Assembly: GCA_017480115.1 (NCBI GenBank)
Contig: JAFVBH010000002.1
Coordinates: forward strand, 1 to 50,303
DNA: 50,303 nt
From: Clostridia bacterium
Lineage (GTDB): Bacteria > Bacillota > Clostridia > Oscillospirales > Acutalibacteraceae
Direction of reading: 5' to 3'
Shown here: positions 49,826 to 50,303 of the stretch, in pieces
How the letters are laid out: each line of letters opens with the position of its first letter
How positions within the stretch are numbered: the first letter of the stretch is position 1
Program-made: the position numbers and the translations under genes
The notes under the pieces: model-generated
What the model was told of the DNA's origin: nothing
Seen by the model: the letters and a program-made list of their open reading frames with translations, nothing else
Database searches by the model: none

Positions 49826-50303
49826 CTTCCGAATTGCGCGAGAAAGAAAAAATCGCAATAGAGCGATTGAAAGCGTTTGAACCCCAGGACGGATATTTCC
49901 TCGCGTACAGCGGCGGCAAGGACAGCGATTGCATCAAAATTCTGGCATCGCTGGCGAATGTTAGGTTTGAAGCCGTACATAATTTAACCTCTGTGGACGC
50001 GCCGGAAACGGTCAAATATATCAAATCGCAGCCGGATATTCAAATTCAACGACCGCTGGATAGAGACGGAAAGCAGATTACGATGTGGAGTCTGATTGTC
50101 CGCAAAGGAACGCCGCCGATGCGAACCTCACGGTACTGCTGCAGCGAATTGAAGGAACCCGGAGGGGTTGGAAAAATCGTTGTAACCGGTGTCCGATGGG
50201 CTGAAAGTACACGCAGGAAGGAATCTGCCGATGTAGTGAAGTTTATCGGAAAGCCGAAAGCGACACAGAAACTGGCGGATGAACTCGGTGCGGAATATCG
50301 CAC
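49822..50303 (+). CDS. PAPS reductase-like protein (partial)
   Basis: The first 160 residues of a protein that runs out of the window. The PP-loop AYSGGKDSDC is near residue 29, then RYCCSELKEP near 108 and VTGVRWAESTRRKE near 123. This is the phage-type phosphoadenosine phosphosulfate reductase family, related to DndC, whose members activate substrates by adenylation. GGAGGG precedes the ATG, which overlaps the methyltransferase stop. Next to a SAM synthetase and a methylase it suggests sulfur or other DNA modification, which is inference. Confidence 0.88.
   Translation, partial: MTSELREKEKIAIERLKAFEPQDGYFLAYSGGKDSDCIKILASLANVRFEAVHNLTSVDAPETVKYIKSQPDIQIQRPLDRDGKQITMWSLIVRKGTPPMRTSRYCCSELKEPGGVGKIVVTGVRWAESTRRKESADVVKFIGKPKATQKLADELGAEYR

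Overview
The window looks like a chromosomal segment of an anaerobic Bacillota, most likely class Clostridia (gut-type Oscillospirales would fit). The reasons are HPr kinase, WhiA and RecD2, strong AGGAGG-type ribosome sites, TTGACA/TATAAT promoters and an oxygen-sensitive glycyl radical enzyme with its activase. This assignment is inference from gene content; no rRNA is present.

Layout. (1) 221-7301, minus strand: a housekeeping operon read from a near-consensus promoter at 7347-7375, in the order hprK, ROK glucokinase, murB, whiA, an MreB/FtsA-fold ATPase, recD2. It joins sugar sensing, peptidoglycan synthesis, cell shape and DNA repair. (2) 7539-16815, plus strand: a self-contained redox operon made of a GntR/FCD regulator with a perfect 17-bp palindromic operator over its own promoter, a glycyl radical enzyme (Cys446, Gly803), its activating enzyme, a split-barrel flavoprotein-like protein, two FAD-dependent oxidoreductases and an NAD(P)H:2Fe-2S reductase. 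A terminator follows. This is the best candidate for an undescribed pathway. (3) 16959-17580: a perfect consensus promoter, about 450 nt of densely hairpinned non-coding sequence holding broken pieces of tRNA-Leu, then an intact tRNA-Leu(CAG). (4) 17706-20190: a six-copy 20-bp direct repeat array, an ABM-fold protein, a nitroreductase, a second nitroreductase reduced to its tail, a lipoprotein and a PD-(D/E)xK-like protein. (5) 20187-28397: a type I restriction-modification locus built for DNA inversion: hsdM, a complete hsdS, a tyrosine recombinase, half an hsdS, an oppositely oriented hsdS 3' cassette, and hsdR. Four copies of a 15-bp site in alternating orientation, two of them inside a perfect 63-bp inverted repeat, bound the exchangeable target-recognition cassettes.

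(6) 28899-34926: AT-richer accessory genes: a SLOG protein, two convergent 103-aa XRE regulators, and a lysogeny-like switch (XRE repressor plus ImmA/IrrE protease on one strand, Y-family polymerase on the other) with face-to-face promoters and repeated TGGTGAACT operators. (7) 35416 to the window end: an early-to-packaging prophage module with a cloverleaf-like leader RNA, sigma-like regulator, DUF2800 nuclease-fold protein, DUF2815 ssDNA-binding protein, family A DNA polymerase, VapE primase-helicase, VRR-NUC nuclease, SNF2 helicase, DUF1492 regulator, HNH nuclease, terminase small subunit, short SAM synthetase, ParB-methyltransferase and a PAPS-reductase-like protein cut by the window edge. 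A phd-doc toxin-antitoxin pair sits inside on the opposite strand, with doc broken by an in-frame stop.

Coordinates of RNA structures and promoters were read by eye; folds were not computed and no database was searched.
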